From Chthonobacter albigriseus (GTDB lineage: Bacteria; Pseudomonadota; Alphaproteobacteria; Rhizobiales; Pleomorphomonadaceae), in assembly GCF_013839445.1 (NCBI RefSeq), contig NZ_JACDIT010000011.1:41446-105445 (forward strand): a stretch of DNA of 64,000 bases, read 5' to 3'. The notes beneath the pieces were generated by a model. That model had not been told where the DNA came from, did not search any database, and saw only the letters and a program-made list of their open reading frames with translations. Positions 17,838 to 27,304 of the stretch are shown in pieces. The position numbers were made by a program, and so were the translations under genes. The stretch's first letter is position 1. Each line of letters opens with the position of its first letter.

Positions 17838-18616
17838 ACATCATCGACACCACAGCCGACCTCGTCGGCCGCGACGACGCCCAGCCCGTGGAGGTCGGCA
17901 CCTTCCACGGCATCGGGCTCGGTCCGGGTGATCCCGAACTGCTGACCGTCAAGGCCGTGCGGCTGATCCAGGCCTCGCCGGTGGTCGCCTACTTCGCCAA
18001 GAAGGGCCGCCGCGGCAATGCCCGCACCATCGTCGACCGCTGGCTGGCGCCGGGCGTCTGCGAGATGCCGCTGCTCTATCCCGTGACGACGGAGATCCAC
18101 TTCGCCGACGAGGGCTACGTCAGCGCGCTCGCCGGCTTCTACGAGGAGGCCGCGGAGGCGATCGCCCTGGAGCTTTCCGCCGGCCGCGACGTAGCGCTGG
18201 TCTGCGAAGGCGATCCGATGTTCTACGGCTCGTTCATGCACCTCTTCGTGCGCCTGAAGGACCGCTTCAAGGTGTCCGTGACGGCGGGCGTGACGGGCAT
18301 GGCCGGCTGCTGGGCGGCGGCGGGCCTGCCGATCACCTGGGGCGACGACGTGATGACCGTACTGCCGGGCACGCTGCCTGAGGACGCGCTGACGGCGCGG
18401 CTGAAAGGCACCGACGCCGCGGTGATCATGAAGCTCGGCACCAACTTCGCGAAAGTGCGCGCGGCAATCGAGGCGGCAGGCCTGACGGGCCGCGCGGTCT
18501 ACGTGGAGCGCGGCACCATGGAGGGCGAGGCGGTGATGCCGCTCGCCGACAAGACCGACGACAAGGCGCCCTACTTCTCGCTGATCCTGATCCCCGGCGA
18601 GGGCCGGAGGCCATGA
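17834..18616 (+). CDS. cobI: Precorrin-2 C20-methyltransferase CobI
   Basis: A 260-residue S-adenosylmethionine-dependent methyltransferase of the tetrapyrrole methylase fold. Seen are [56 protein letters not shown] and [11 protein letters not shown]. It methylates C20 of precorrin-2 to give precorrin-3A. It overlaps the upstream CobGH frame by four bases and cobJ by four bases. Confidence 0.95.
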   Translation: MNIIDTTADLVGRDDAQPVEVGTFHGIGLGPGDPELLTVKAVRLIQASPVVAYFAKKGRRGNARTIVDRWLAPGVCEMPLLYPVTTEIHFADEGYVSALAGFYEEAAEAIALELSAGRDVALVCEGDPMFYGSFMHLFVRLKDRFKVSVTAGVTGMAGCWAAAGLPITWGDDVMTVLPGTLPEDALTARLKGTDAAVIMKLGTNFAKVRAAIEAAGLTGRAVYVERGTMEGEAVMPLADKTDDKAPYFSLILIPGEGRRP

Positions 18617-19371
18617 CCGGCGAACTCATGGTCGTGGGCCTCGGCCCGGGGCCGGAGCGCTGGCTGACGCCGGAAGCCGCCGACGCGATCGCCCGGGCGA
18701 CCGACCTCGTCGGCTACCAGCCCTACGTCGACCGCTGCCCGACGCGGGACGGGCAGGTCCGGCATGGAAGCGACAACCGCGTGGAGCTGGACCGCGCGCG
18801 GCTGGCGATCGACCTCGCGCGCGCCGGCCGGACGGTGGCGGTGGTCTCCGGCGGCGACCCCGGCGTGTTCGCGATGGCGGCGGCGGTGTTCGAGGCGCTC
18901 GAGAAGGACCCCGCGAGCCGAACGGTGGCCGTGACCGTGATGCCCGGCATCTCCGCCATGATGGCGGCGGCCGCGCGGATCGGTGCGCCGCTTGGCCATG
19001 ATTTCTGCGCGATCTCGCTGTCGGACAACCTGAAGCCCTGGGACCTGATCCGCCGACGCCTGACGGCGGCGGCCGAGGGCGACTTCGTGATCGCGCTCTA
19101 CAATCCGGCGTCCAAGGCGCGGCCCGACCGCATCTTTGAAGCCTTCGATCTGCTCCGCAGCCTGAAGGCGGCCGAGGCGCCGGTCGCCTTCGCGCGGGCG
19201 GTGGGCCGGCCGGACGAGCGGGTGATCCTGACGACGCTGGGCGCAGCCGATCCCGCAGTGGTGGACATGGCGACCTGCGTGATCATCGGCTCGTCGGAGA
19301 GCCGGTTCGTGGCAAGGCCGATCGGCGAACCCTGGCTCTATACGCCCCGGGCGGCCGGAGCGCGGGCATGA
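18613..19371 (+). CDS. cobJ: Precorrin-3B C17-methyltransferase CobJ
   Basis: A 252-residue tetrapyrrole methylase: VVGLGPGPERWLTPEAADAI, VGYQPYVDRCP, VSGGDPGVFAMAAAVFEAL, VMPGISAMMAAAARIGAPL and HDFCAISLSDNLKPW. It methylates C17 and drives ring contraction of precorrin-3B to precorrin-4. Its 3' end overlaps the convergent cobK gene by 34 bases. Confidence 0.95.
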   Translation: MTGELMVVGLGPGPERWLTPEAADAIARATDLVGYQPYVDRCPTRDGQVRHGSDNRVELDRARLAIDLARAGRTVAVVSGGDPGVFAMAAAVFEALEKDPASRTVAVTVMPGISAMMAAAARIGAPLGHDFCAISLSDNLKPWDLIRRRLTAAAEGDFVIALYNPASKARPDRIFEAFDLLRSLKAAEAPVAFARAVGRPDERVILTTLGAADPAVVDMATCVIIGSSESRFVARPIGEPWLYTPRAAGARA

Positions 19372-20096
19372 CGGATCAGCCATGTCATCACCGCCGCGGG
19401 ATCGTGGAACGTCGTGACGTCGGGACGCGGCGGGCGGCGGACGAGGATCACAGGCAGGCCGAGCGCGCGGGCGGCGGCGAGCTTGCCGGCGGTGGCCTTG
19501 CCGCCGGAGTTCTTGGTGACGAGCACGTCGATGCGCTCCGCCTGCATCAGCGCGCGCTCCGATCCCTCGTCGAAGGGCGGGCGCTCCAGGATGACGCGGG
19601 CGTGGGGCAGGGGAACCTCGCCGGGCGGGTCGATGGAACGGACAAGATAGGCGTGTTGCGGAGCGGACTCGAAGTCGCCGAGGCCGAGGCGGCCGACGGT
19701 GAGGAGCACGCGGCGCGGCTTCTTGCCGAGCGCAGCGGCGGCGGCGGCAAGGTCGTCAACCTCCGTCCAGACGTCGCCGGGAACTGGCGTCCAGGGTGCC
19801 CGGGTGAGGGCGGCGAGCGGGACGCCGGCGGTGGCGGCGGCTTCCGCCGCGTTGAAGCTCATCCGGGCGGCGAACGGATGCGTGGCATCGACCAGCGCGC
19901 CGATGCCGTTTTCGGTGAGGTACGTGGCGAGGCCCTCCGGCCCGCCGAAGCCGCCGACCCTCATCGGGATCGGCTGCGGCGCCGGATCGCGCGTGCGGCC
20001 GGCGAGCGAGAGCGTCGCCTCCATGTCGCGCCGCTCGGCCAGCAGTTGGGCGAGGCGGATCGCCTCCGTGGTGCCGCCGAGAACGAGTACGCGCAT
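19338..20096 (-). CDS. cobK: Precorrin-6A reductase CobK
   Basis: A 252-residue NADPH-dependent reductase (CobK/CbiJ): RVLVLGGTTEAIRLAQLLAE, TLSLAGRT, GIGALVDATHPFAARMS, VLLTVGRLGLGDF and VTKNSGGKATAGKLAAARAL. It reduces precorrin-6A to 6B. It lies antisense between cobJ and cobL: its stop is 34 bases inside cobJ, and only 26 bases separate its ATG from the cobL ATG. It therefore needs its own promoter inside or across cobL. Confidence 0.94.
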   Translation of the reverse strand: MRVLVLGGTTEAIRLAQLLAERRDMEATLSLAGRTRDPAPQPIPMRVGGFGGPEGLATYLTENGIGALVDATHPFAARMSFNAAEAAATAGVPLAALTRAPWTPVPGDVWTEVDDLAAAAAALGKKPRRVLLTVGRLGLGDFESAPQHAYLVRSIDPPGEVPLPHARVILERPPFDEGSERALMQAERIDVLVTKNSGGKATAGKLAAARALGLPVILVRRPPRPDVTTFHDPAAVMTWLIRHARAPAARGV

Positions 20097-20122
20097 GGTC
20101 CACTCCTGAAACGGTGGGCGCG

Positions 20123-21328
20123 ATGACCCGATGGCTCACCATCGTCGGCCTGGGCGAGGATGCGCCCGCCGGCCTCAGTCCTGCCGCGCGGGAGGCGATC
20201 GCGCAAGCGGAACTCGTCGTGGGCGGGCGGCGTCACCTGGACCTCGCCGGTCCGTTCCGGGGCGAGGCGATGGCTTGGCCGTCGCCGCTGGAAGGCGCGT
20301 TTCCGGCGATCCTGGCGCGTCGCGGGCGCCCGACGGTGGTGCTGGCGACGGGCGACCCCTTCTTCTACGGCGTCGGCTCGATGATCGCGGGACATGTGGA
20401 TCCGAACGAGATCGCCGTGCTGCCGGCGCCGTCGGCCTTCACGCTGGCGGCGGCGCGGATGGGCTGGGCCGGGCAGGACTGTGTGCGCCTGTCGCTGCAC
20501 GGGCGGGCGCTGGAGCGGATCCAGCCGCATCTCCACCCCGGCGCGCGTCTCCTCGTGCTGTCGTGGGACGGCCAGACGCCGGGCTGGATCGCGCGGCGAC
20601 TGGCGGCGACCGGCTTCGGGCCGTCGCGGCTGACGGTATTGGAGCGGATGGGCGGGCCGGCCGAGCGGATCCGGTCGGCCACCGCCGCGGCGTTCGACCT
20701 AGGCCCGGCCGATCCGCTGAACACCGTCGCCGCCGAGGTGATCGCTGAACCGGGCGCGCGGCCGCTGCCGTTCACGCCGGGGCTGCCGGACGACTGGTTC
20801 GAAAGCGACGGTCAGATCACCAAGCGCGAGGTGCGGGCGGTGACGCTGTCGAGCCTGCGCCCGCTGCGGGGGCAGATGCTCTGGGACGTCGGCGCGGGAT
20901 CCGGGTCGGTCGGCATCGAGTGGATGCTGGCGGACCCCTCGTGCCGGGCCGTGGCTGTCGAGCCGCGCGCCGATCGGGCTGAACGGGTCCGGCGAAACGC
21001 GGCGGCGCTCGGCGTACCGGATCTTGCCGTGGTGGAAGGGGAGGCGCCGGACGCGCTGGCCGGATTGCCGTTGCCCGACGCGGTTTTCGTCGGCGGTGGC
21101 GCGGGGGACACCGGCGTGCTCGACGCTGTCATGGCAGCGCTGAAGCCGGGCGGGCGGCTGGTCGTCAATGCGGTGACGCTGGAGACGCAGGCGATCCTGA
21201 TCGAGCGGCATGGCGCGCTCGGCGGCGACCTCGTCGAGATCGCCATCGCGCGCGCGGACGCGATCGGCGGCTTCCGTGGCCTCCGCCGGGCGATGGCGGT
21301 GCTCCAATGGGTATGGGTGAAGCCGTGA
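20123..21328 (+). CDS. cobL: Precorrin-6Y C5,15-methyltransferase (decarboxylating) CobL
   Basis: A 401-residue two-domain enzyme. The N-terminal CbiE-like domain ([35 protein letters not shown]) methylates C5. The C-terminal CbiT-like domain ([43 protein letters not shown]) methylates C15 and decarboxylates the C12 acetate. A GTG nine bases upstream is an alternative start. It is followed by an overlapping cobE. Confidence 0.94.
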   Translation: MTRWLTIVGLGEDAPAGLSPAAREAIAQAELVVGGRRHLDLAGPFRGEAMAWPSPLEGAFPAILARRGRPTVVLATGDPFFYGVGSMIAGHVDPNEIAVLPAPSAFTLAAARMGWAGQDCVRLSLHGRALERIQPHLHPGARLLVLSWDGQTPGWIARRLAATGFGPSRLTVLERMGGPAERIRSATAAAFDLGPADPLNTVAAEVIAEPGARPLPFTPGLPDDWFESDGQITKREVRAVTLSSLRPLRGQMLWDVGAGSGSVGIEWMLADPSCRAVAVEPRADRAERVRRNAAALGVPDLAVVEGEAPDALAGLPLPDAVFVGGGAGDTGVLDAVMAALKPGGRLVVNAVTLETQAILIERHGALGGDLVEIAIARADAIGGFRGLRRAMAVLQWVWVKP

Positions 21329-21711
21329 GCGCGACGCTTGCCATCGGACTCGGCTGCCGCTCCGGCGTCGCCGTGGAGGCGGTGCTGGCGCTGGTGAAGA
21401 CGGCGTTGTCGCGCACCGAGGGCCGGCCGCTGGCGCTCTTCACCGCGGCGGAGAAGGAGAACGAGCCGGCGCTGACGGCGGCGGCGGCCGTGCTCGGCCT
21501 GCCGCTCGTCTTCGTGCCGCGACGCGACCTGGAGGCGGCGGCGGACCGCGCGGTGACGCGGTCGGAGCGGGTGGTGGCGCTGTTCGGCGTTCCTTCGGTG
21601 GCCGAGACGGCGGCGCTCGCGGGCGCGGGGCCGGACGGCCGGCTGGTGCTGCCGAGGATTTCAGCCGACGGCGTCACCTGCGCCATCGCGGCAACGGGCG
21701 GGACGACATGA
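21325..21711 (+). CDS. cobE: Cobalamin biosynthesis protein CobE (CbiG C-terminal-like)
   Basis: A small protein of about 128 residues: [40 protein letters not shown] and [15 protein letters not shown]. This is the CobE/CbiG_C family. CobE is present in aerobic B12 gene sets, with a poorly defined role in corrin intermediate handling. A GTG start gives a GTGA overlap with cobL; in-frame ATGs at 21307 and 21313 would lengthen it by six or four residues. The stop overlaps cobM by four bases. Confidence 0.88.
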   Translation: MSATLAIGLGCRSGVAVEAVLALVKTALSRTEGRPLALFTAAEKENEPALTAAAAVLGLPLVFVPRRDLEAAADRAVTRSERVVALFGVPSVAETAALAGAGPDGRLVLPRISADGVTCAIAATGGTT

Positions 21712-22484
21712 CGATCCATTTCATCGGCGCCGGGCCGGGCGCGCCGGACCTCATCACGGTGCGAGGACGCGACCTGGTCGCGCGCTCTCCGGTCTGCCTC
21801 TATGCCGGCTCGCTGGTGCCGCAGGGCGTGCTGGAGGCCTGCCCGCCGGGCGCCCGCATCGTCGACACCGCGCCGCTGTCGCTCGACGAGATCGAGGCCG
21901 AGTTCGTCCGGGCGCATGCGGCGGACGAGGACGTGGCACGGCTCCATTCCGGCGATCTCTCGGTGTGGAGCGCCATGGGCGAGCAGATCCGCCGGCTGGA
22001 CCGGCTCGGCATCCCTTACACCGTGACGCCGGGCGTGCCCTCCTTCGCCGCGGCCGCCGCCGCGCTGAAGCGCGAGCTGACGCTGCCGGAGGTGGCGCAG
22101 TCTCTGGTGCTGACTCGCACCTCCGGGCGCGCCTCGTCGATGCCGCCGAAGGAAACGCTGCCGGCCTTTGCCGCGACTGGCGCGACGCTCGCCATCCACC
22201 TCTCCATCCACGTGATCGGGCAGGTGGTCGACGACCTCGTGCCGCACTACGGCGCGGACTGCCCCGTCGCCGTGGTGTTCCGCGCCTCCTGGCCCGACGA
22301 GCGCGTCATTCGCGGCACGCTCGGAACGATCGCCGAGGCTGTGCGCGAGGCGGACCTGGAGCGGACGGCGCTGATCCTGGTCGGCCCGACGCTCGGCTCC
22401 GGCGACTTCCGCGAGAGCGCTCTCTATTCGGCCGGCTACGACCGGCGGTTCCGCCCGCGCGGGGGAGGGACGGCGCCCGAATGA
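21708..22484 (+). CDS. cobM: Precorrin-4 C11-methyltransferase CobM
   Basis: A 258-residue tetrapyrrole methylase: [80 protein letters not shown] and [11 protein letters not shown]. It methylates C11 of precorrin-4 to give precorrin-5. It ends five bases before the convergent cbiD stop. Confidence 0.95.
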   Translation: MTIHFIGAGPGAPDLITVRGRDLVARSPVCLYAGSLVPQGVLEACPPGARIVDTAPLSLDEIEAEFVRAHAADEDVARLHSGDLSVWSAMGEQIRRLDRLGIPYTVTPGVPSFAAAAAALKRELTLPEVAQSLVLTRTSGRASSMPPKETLPAFAATGATLAIHLSIHVIGQVVDDLVPHYGADCPVAVVFRASWPDERVIRGTLGTIAEAVREADLERTALILVGPTLGSGDFRESALYSAGYDRRFRPRGGGTAPE

Positions 22485-22489
22485 CGCGA

Positions 22490-23608
22490 TCAGCCGACCT
22501 TCGTGAAGGGCACCCGGGAGACGAGCCCGCCCTGGCGGTCGAACACCGCGATCTCCAGTTCGTCGGCGCCGCCCCCGACCGCCTCGGCGGCGGTGCGGAA
22601 GGCGTGGCGGGCGACCACGTCGGCGAGCGGGATGCCGCGCGCGAGCGCCTCCACCAGCACCTCGTTGGCCGCGTTGGCGGTGGGCACCCAGGCCCGGAAG
22701 GCCTCGTCCGCGCCCGCCTCGGCGGCACGGTCGGCGAGCCAGGCCATGTCGATCGGGCCGGCACGGGAATGCAGGTCGATCATGCCCTGGCCGAGCTTGA
22801 CCATCTTGGCGAAGCCGCCGGCGACGGTGACGCGTGGAACCGGGTGCCGGCGCAGGTACTTCAGCATGCCGCCGACGAAATCGCCCATCTCGATCAGCGC
22901 GACCTCGGGCAGGGCGTGCAGCTTCTGAACGGCCGCCTCGGAGGTGGAGCCGGTCGCGCCCGCCACATGGGTGAGGCCGGAGGCGCGCGCCACGTCGATG
23001 CCGCGGTGGATCGAATGGATCCAGGCGGCGCAGGAGAACGGCACCACGATCCCTGTGGTGCCGAGGATCGACAACCCGCCGACGATGCCGAGGCGTCCGT
23101 TGAGTGTGCGCCGGGCGATCTCCTCGCCGCCGGGGATGGAGACCGTGACGGTGACGTCGCGCGGGCCGCCGGTCTCGGCGGCGGCCTCGGCAAGGGCCGT
23201 GCGGATCATCTCGCGCGGCATCGGGTTGATCGCCGGTTCGCCCGGCGGAACGGGCAAGCCGGGCCGGGTGACGGTGCCGACGCCGGGGCCGGCGCGGAAG
23301 GTGACGCCCGATCCGAGCGGCGCGGGGCCGACGGTGGTCCAGATGAGCGCGCCGTGGGTGACGTCCGGATCGTCGCCGGCGTCCTTGACGATGCCGGTCG
23401 ACGCGCCGTCCGCGGTCCGTTCGGTTCGGGCGAGGGCGAAGGCGGGGCGCTGACCGCCCGGCAGCAGCACGTCGACCGGGTCCGGGAATTCGCCGGTGAC
23501 CCAGCCGACATAGGCCGCCTTGGCGCCCGCCGCCGCGCAGGTGCCGGTGGTCCAGCCGCGCTTCAGTTCGCCGCTCGGGATAGCCTCGTCGTCCATGCCG
23601 CCATCCAT
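22490..23608 (-). CDS. cbiD: Cobalt-precorrin-5B/precorrin C1-methyltransferase CbiD
   Basis: A 372-residue CbiD-family protein: LKRGWTTGTCAAAGAKAAYV, KDAGDDPDVTHGALIW, GTVTRPGLPVPPGEPAINP, GGLSILGTTGIVVPFSCAAW and GDFVGGMLKYLRRHPV. CbiD is the C1-methyltransferase of the anaerobic pathway. No cobF is present in this otherwise oxygen-dependent locus, so CbiD probably fills the C1-methylation step; this substitution is inference. The gene is antisense between cobM and cobB. An ATG at 23596 has a slightly better ribosome site. Confidence 0.9.
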   Translation of the reverse strand: MDGGMDDEAIPSGELKRGWTTGTCAAAGAKAAYVGWVTGEFPDPVDVLLPGGQRPAFALARTERTADGASTGIVKDAGDDPDVTHGALIWTTVGPAPLGSGVTFRAGPGVGTVTRPGLPVPPGEPAINPMPREMIRTALAEAAAETGGPRDVTVTVSIPGGEEIARRTLNGRLGIVGGLSILGTTGIVVPFSCAAWIHSIHRGIDVARASGLTHVAGATGSTSEAAVQKLHALPEVALIEMGDFVGGMLKYLRRHPVPRVTVAGGFAKMVKLGQGMIDLHSRAGPIDMAWLADRAAEAGADEAFRAWVPTANAANEVLVEALARGIPLADVVARHAFRTAAEAVGGGADELEIAVFDRQGGLVSRVPFTKVG

Positions 23609-23673
23609 AGCGCGGCGGCGTGCGCCCGTCAGCCCTCTGGTGCCTGCGCCCACGAAAGGGGAGGGAGAGGGCG

Positions 23674-24996
23674 ATGACCCTTGCCCCCGGCATTCTGATC
23701 GCCGCGCCGCGGTCCGGCTCCGGCAAGACCACGGTGACGCTCGGCCTGCAGCGCGCTTTCGTCCGGCGGGGGCTGCGGGTGCGCGGGCTGAAGTCCGGTC
23801 CCGATTACATTGACCCCGCATTCCACGCCGCCGCGACGGGCGCGCCGAGCTTCAACCTCGACAGCTTCGCCATGCCGGCGGACCTGATCCGCGGATACGC
23901 CGCCTATGCGGCTGGGGCGTCGGACCTGGTGATCGCCGAGGGTTCTATGGGGCTCTTCGACGGCGTACGGGCCGAGGTGGGGCAAACCGGCGCGAGCGCC
24001 GACGTGGCGGCCCTGACCGACTGGCCGGTGGTGCTGGTGATCGACGTGTCGGGGCAGGCGCAGTCTGCAGCGGCCGTGGCGCTCGGATGCGCGCGGTTCG
24101 ACCCGCGCATCACCGTCGCCGGGGTGATCCTCAACAAGGTGGCGAGCGCGCGCCACGAGCGGCTCGTCCGCGACGGCATGGCCCGGATCGGGCTGCCGGT
24201 GTTCGGGGCGCTCGGCAAGGAGACGGGGCTGATCCTGCCGGAACGGCACCTCGGCCTTGTGCAGGCCGGCGAGACGGCGGACCTCGACGGTCGTCTGGAC
24301 CGTTTGGCCGATGCGGTCACCGCCTCCGTCGACCTCGACGCCGTACTGGCGGCCGCGCGGCCGACGCTGCCGGCCGAAACGCGGGCGGCCCCGGGCGTGC
24401 TGCCGCCCGGCGAGCGGATTGCCATCGCCCGCGACGAGGCGTTCTCGTTCGTCTACCCCCACCTGGAAGCCGCTTGGCGGGAGGGCGGGGCGACGCTGGT
24501 GCCGTTCTCGCCGCTCGCCGACGAGGCCCCGCCGGAGGGTTGTGACGCCTGCTGGCTGCCCGGCGGCTATCCCGAGCTTCACACAGGCCGGTTAGCGGCG
24601 GCCGAACGCTTCCGGGCGGGCATGCGGCGCTTTGCCGAGACCCGGCCGGTGCACGGCGAGTGCGGCGGTTACATGGTGCTTGGCGAGACGCTGACCGGCG
24701 CCGATGGGGTCGAGGTGCCGATGCTGGGCCTCTTGCCGCTGCGCACCAGCTTCGCCCAGCGGCGCATGAACCTCGGCTACCGGATCGCCCGGCTGCGCGA
24801 ACCCTCCGCGCTCGGTCCGGCGGGCGCCGAACTGGTCGGTCACGAGTTCCACTACGCCACCGTCCTGTCGGAGCCTGCGGGGGCGCTGGCACTCGCCGAG
24901 GTGACCGACGCGGAGGGCGCGGTCCAGGCTGGCACCGGACACCGGGCCGGCAACGTGAGCGGGACCTTCTTCCACGTCGTGGCGCGGCGGCGCTGA
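23674..24996 (+). CDS. cobB: Hydrogenobyrinic acid a,c-diamide synthase CobB
   Basis: A 440-residue glutamine-dependent amidotransferase. The N-terminal ATPase has APRSGSGKTTVTLGLQRAF, LKSGPDYIDPAFH and EGSMGLFDGV. The C-terminal glutaminase has WLPGGYPELHTGRLA, the nucleophile region VHGECGGYMVLGE and GHEFHYATV. It amidates the a and c side chains before cobalt insertion. The ATG at 23674 follows GGGGAGGGAGAGGGCG, a strong ribosome site; an upstream TTG-type extension is unlikely. Confidence 0.95.
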   Translation: MTLAPGILIAAPRSGSGKTTVTLGLQRAFVRRGLRVRGLKSGPDYIDPAFHAAATGAPSFNLDSFAMPADLIRGYAAYAAGASDLVIAEGSMGLFDGVRAEVGQTGASADVAALTDWPVVLVIDVSGQAQSAAAVALGCARFDPRITVAGVILNKVASARHERLVRDGMARIGLPVFGALGKETGLILPERHLGLVQAGETADLDGRLDRLADAVTASVDLDAVLAAARPTLPAETRAAPGVLPPGERIAIARDEAFSFVYPHLEAAWREGGATLVPFSPLADEAPPEGCDACWLPGGYPELHTGRLAAAERFRAGMRRFAETRPVHGECGGYMVLGETLTGADGVEVPMLGLLPLRTSFAQRRMNLGYRIARLREPSALGPAGAELVGHEFHYATVLSEPAGALALAEVTDAEGAVQAGTGHRAGNVSGTFFHVVARRR

Positions 24997-25057
24997 GCGA
25001 TCGGGTCACGCCTTCTCACAATTGCACCGCTGCCTGAAACATGATCTGTCGCCGCCC

Positions 25058-25888
25058 ATGCCCGCCGGAACGACCCTCCTCGACCTCATCGAACTTGCCT
25101 TCGCCATCGCCGGATCCGGCCTCGTCGCCGGGGTCCTCGCCGGCCTGTTCGGCGTCGGCGGCGGCGCGGTGCTGGTGCCGGTGTTCTACTGGGCCTTCGG
25201 GCTGGCCGGCATCGACGACGCGGTGCGCATGCACGTCTCCGTCGCGACCTCCACCGGCATCATCCTGCCGACGGCGATCCGCTCCTTCATGGCGCACAAG
25301 GCCAAGGGCGTCGTGGACATGGACCTGCTGCGCGGCTGGGTGCTGGCGATTCCGGCCGGCGTGATCGCCGCCACGGCGACCGCGGCCTCCCTGTCGAGCG
25401 AGGGCCTCAGGATCGTGTTCGCGGTGATCGCCCTGGTGTTCGCGTTGAGGATGCTGTTCAACCGCGCATCCTGGCGGCTTGGCGACGATCTGCCAGGGCA
25501 GCCCTGGCGGGCGATCGTCGGCGTGGTGATCGGCTTCCTGTCCACGCTGATGGGGATCGGCGGGGGCGTGCTCAACAACACCTTCATGGCCCTCTACGGC
25601 CGGCCGATGCACCAGGCGGTGGCGACGTCGTCCGGCGTCGGTGCGCTGATCGCGGTGCCCGGGACGATCGGCTTCATGATCGCCGGTCTCGGCGTCTCGG
25701 GGCTGCCGCCGCTTTCGATCGGCTTCGTGAACCTGCTGGGTGTCGCGATCGTCGTGCCGATCACGCTCCTGACCGCGCCATACGGGGTCCGGCTGGCGCA
25801 CGCCTGGCCGAAGCGGCGGCTGGAGATCGCCTTCGGCGTGTTCCTGATCCTCGTCTCGGCGAACTTTTTCGTCACGCTGCTGCGCTGA
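25058..25888 (+). CDS. TauE/SafE family membrane permease
   Basis: A 276-residue protein with about eight membrane segments and the twin family motifs GLFGVGGGAVLVPVFYW (N-terminal half) and GFLSTLMGIGGGVLNNTFMA (C-terminal half). TauE/SafE members export sulfite, sulfoacetate or other small anions, and some sit in B12 loci as candidate cobalt-related transporters. The location after cobB suggests co-transcription, but the substrate is unknown. The ATG at 25058 follows a TTG open-frame extension with no ribosome site. Confidence 0.85.
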   Translation: MPAGTTLLDLIELAFAIAGSGLVAGVLAGLFGVGGGAVLVPVFYWAFGLAGIDDAVRMHVSVATSTGIILPTAIRSFMAHKAKGVVDMDLLRGWVLAIPAGVIAATATAASLSSEGLRIVFAVIALVFALRMLFNRASWRLGDDLPGQPWRAIVGVVIGFLSTLMGIGGGVLNNTFMALYGRPMHQAVATSSGVGALIAVPGTIGFMIAGLGVSGLPPLSIGFVNLLGVAIVVPITLLTAPYGVRLAHAWPKRRLEIAFGVFLILVSANFFVTLLR

Positions 25889-25891
25889 AGG

Positions 25892-26200
25892 TCAGGCCGG
25901 GACCTGGTTCTGCGGATCGGGCTCGAACAGCGGCAGGTCGCCGCGCTGCCATGCGGTGTAGCCGAGCACCAGCGCCGTCAGCACGGCGAGCCAAACCGCG
26001 ATATGCCAGACGCGCCCGCGGAACTTCTCGCGCGTGGAGATAAAGCCGGACGCCACGATGATCGCGAGGGCCGTCATGTAGCCGAATTGCGCGAAGGAGT
26101 TCGGATCAAGCCCGAGGATCTCCGGCTCGTTGCCCCACAGGAACAAGGCGCCGAGCACAAGCCCGATGATGGCGAAGGCGAAGGCGTAGGCTCTGGGCAT
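25892..26200 (-). CDS. Small membrane protein resembling the N-terminal anchor of a clan AA aspartic protease
   Basis: A 102-residue protein with three hydrophobic segments and a short soluble tail (PLFEPDPQNQVPA). In related bacteria the gene after DUF1289 is often a membrane-anchored clan AA (retropepsin-like) aspartic protease whose anchor has a similar pattern (GLDPNSFAQFGYMTALAIIV, then VWHIAVWLAVLTALVLGY). Here no protease domain with DTGA follows, because the frame stops four bases from the TauE gene end. It may be a reduced version or an independent small membrane protein. Its ATG overlaps the DUF1289 stop (TAATG). Confidence 0.65.
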   Translation of the reverse strand: MPRAYAFAFAIIGLVLGALFLWGNEPEILGLDPNSFAQFGYMTALAIIVASGFISTREKFRGRVWHIAVWLAVLTALVLGYTAWQRGDLPLFEPDPQNQVPA

Positions 26201-26415
26201 TATACCGTCGCTCCGTCGGTCGAGGTCCGCCGGTCCGGCAGGCGGGCCATGATGGCCCGTCGCTCCGGCTCACCGAGCCGCCCCCACGCGCCGATCTCGT
26301 CGAGCGAGCGCAGACACCCGATGCAGAGGCCCGACCGGCGGTCGATCTGGCAGACGTTGATGCAGGGTGTCGAGACGGTGGTCACGGTGAAACTCTCGGC
26401 TGTTGATGCCGTCAT
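26200..26415 (-). CDS. DUF1289 family protein
   Basis: A 71-residue protein with the DUF1289 cysteine pattern [29 protein letters not shown], shown here in two parts: CINVCQID and GLCIGC. The four cysteines suggest a small Fe-S or zinc site. The function is unknown. It overlaps the cobS stop by four bases upstream and the small membrane protein downstream, forming a three-gene minus-strand operon. Confidence 0.85.
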   Translation of the reverse strand: MTASTAESFTVTTVSTPCINVCQIDRRSGLCIGCLRSLDEIGAWGRLGEPERRAIMARLPDRRTSTDGATV

Positions 26416-27197
26416 ATGAGAAGACCTGCCAGGAACGCAACCTCGGCGAATTGCTGTGTCGCACCGAGAACGTCGCCGGTCTGGCCGCCGAGCGTGCGCC
26501 GCGCTGAAAAACCAGCGACGGCGCCCGCGCCGGCTGCAAGCAGCAGCCCGCCCGCGACCCCGGCTACGCCTGCCGCCGGCAGCGCCAACAGCGCGATGAG
26601 CAGGCCGGTCCCGGCGCCGATCAGCGCCGCCCGCCGCGATGGCTGGCCGGCCGCCGCGGAAAGGCCGTCCGCCCGGGCCGGCGGCAACAGGTGCCAGACC
26701 CAGATCATCGGCGTGCGGCTGACCGCCCCGGCCGCGAGAAGCGCCATGGCGGCCGGCGCGGGACCCGCTGAAAGCAGCGCGCCGATCCCGGCCGCGCGCA
26801 TCAGGAGCACGAGCGCCAGCGTCGCCGCGCCGGTCGCCCCGATTCGGCTGTCCTTCATGACAGTCAGCCGCCGCTCGGGCGCGCCGCCGGCGCCGAGGCC
26901 GTCGGCCATGTCGGCCAACCCGTCCTCGTGCAGTCCGCCGGTGACCGCCACCAGGGCCGCGACCACGATCCCCCCCGCCATCAGCGTAGGCAGGCCGGTG
27001 AGCGAAAGCCCGGCCGCGACCACGGCCGCGGGGATGGCGATCAGCGCCCCGGCCACCGGAACGAGTCCCGAAGCACGTGAAAAGGCGGGCAGGAGAGAGA
27101 TATCGTCGCGGTCGGAAAGCGGCGGCAGGGCGATTCGCGAAAAGAAACGCACCATTCCAGCGAGATCGGCTAGCGCCGTTGCAAGGTATGGGGGCAT
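26412..27197 (-). CDS. cobS: Adenosylcobinamide-GDP ribazoletransferase CobS (CobV)
   Basis: A 261-residue polytopic membrane enzyme: [60 protein letters not shown] and [20 protein letters not shown]. It joins adenosylcobinamide-GDP and alpha-ribazole(-phosphate) to form the nucleotide loop. The ATG at 27197 is taken; a TTG six bases upstream is possible. It is divergent from cobT with about 107 bases between starts. Confidence 0.93.
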   Translation of the reverse strand: MPPYLATALADLAGMVRFFSRIALPPLSDRDDISLLPAFSRASGLVPVAGALIAIPAAVVAAGLSLTGLPTLMAGGIVVAALVAVTGGLHEDGLADMADGLGAGGAPERRLTVMKDSRIGATGAATLALVLLMRAAGIGALLSAGPAPAAMALLAAGAVSRTPMIWVWHLLPPARADGLSAAAGQPSRRAALIGAGTGLLIALLALPAAGVAGVAGGLLLAAGAGAVAGFSARRTLGGQTGDVLGATQQFAEVAFLAGLLI

Positions 27198-27304
27198 TGC
27201 CAAAGGTGATCCGCCTGAAGGTTAGTTCCCGCTGCGCGTCGACCTGTATAGAACGGCCGGCCACGGGCCGACACCGCCTGTAAACGATTCCCGGAGACTT
27301 CTTC

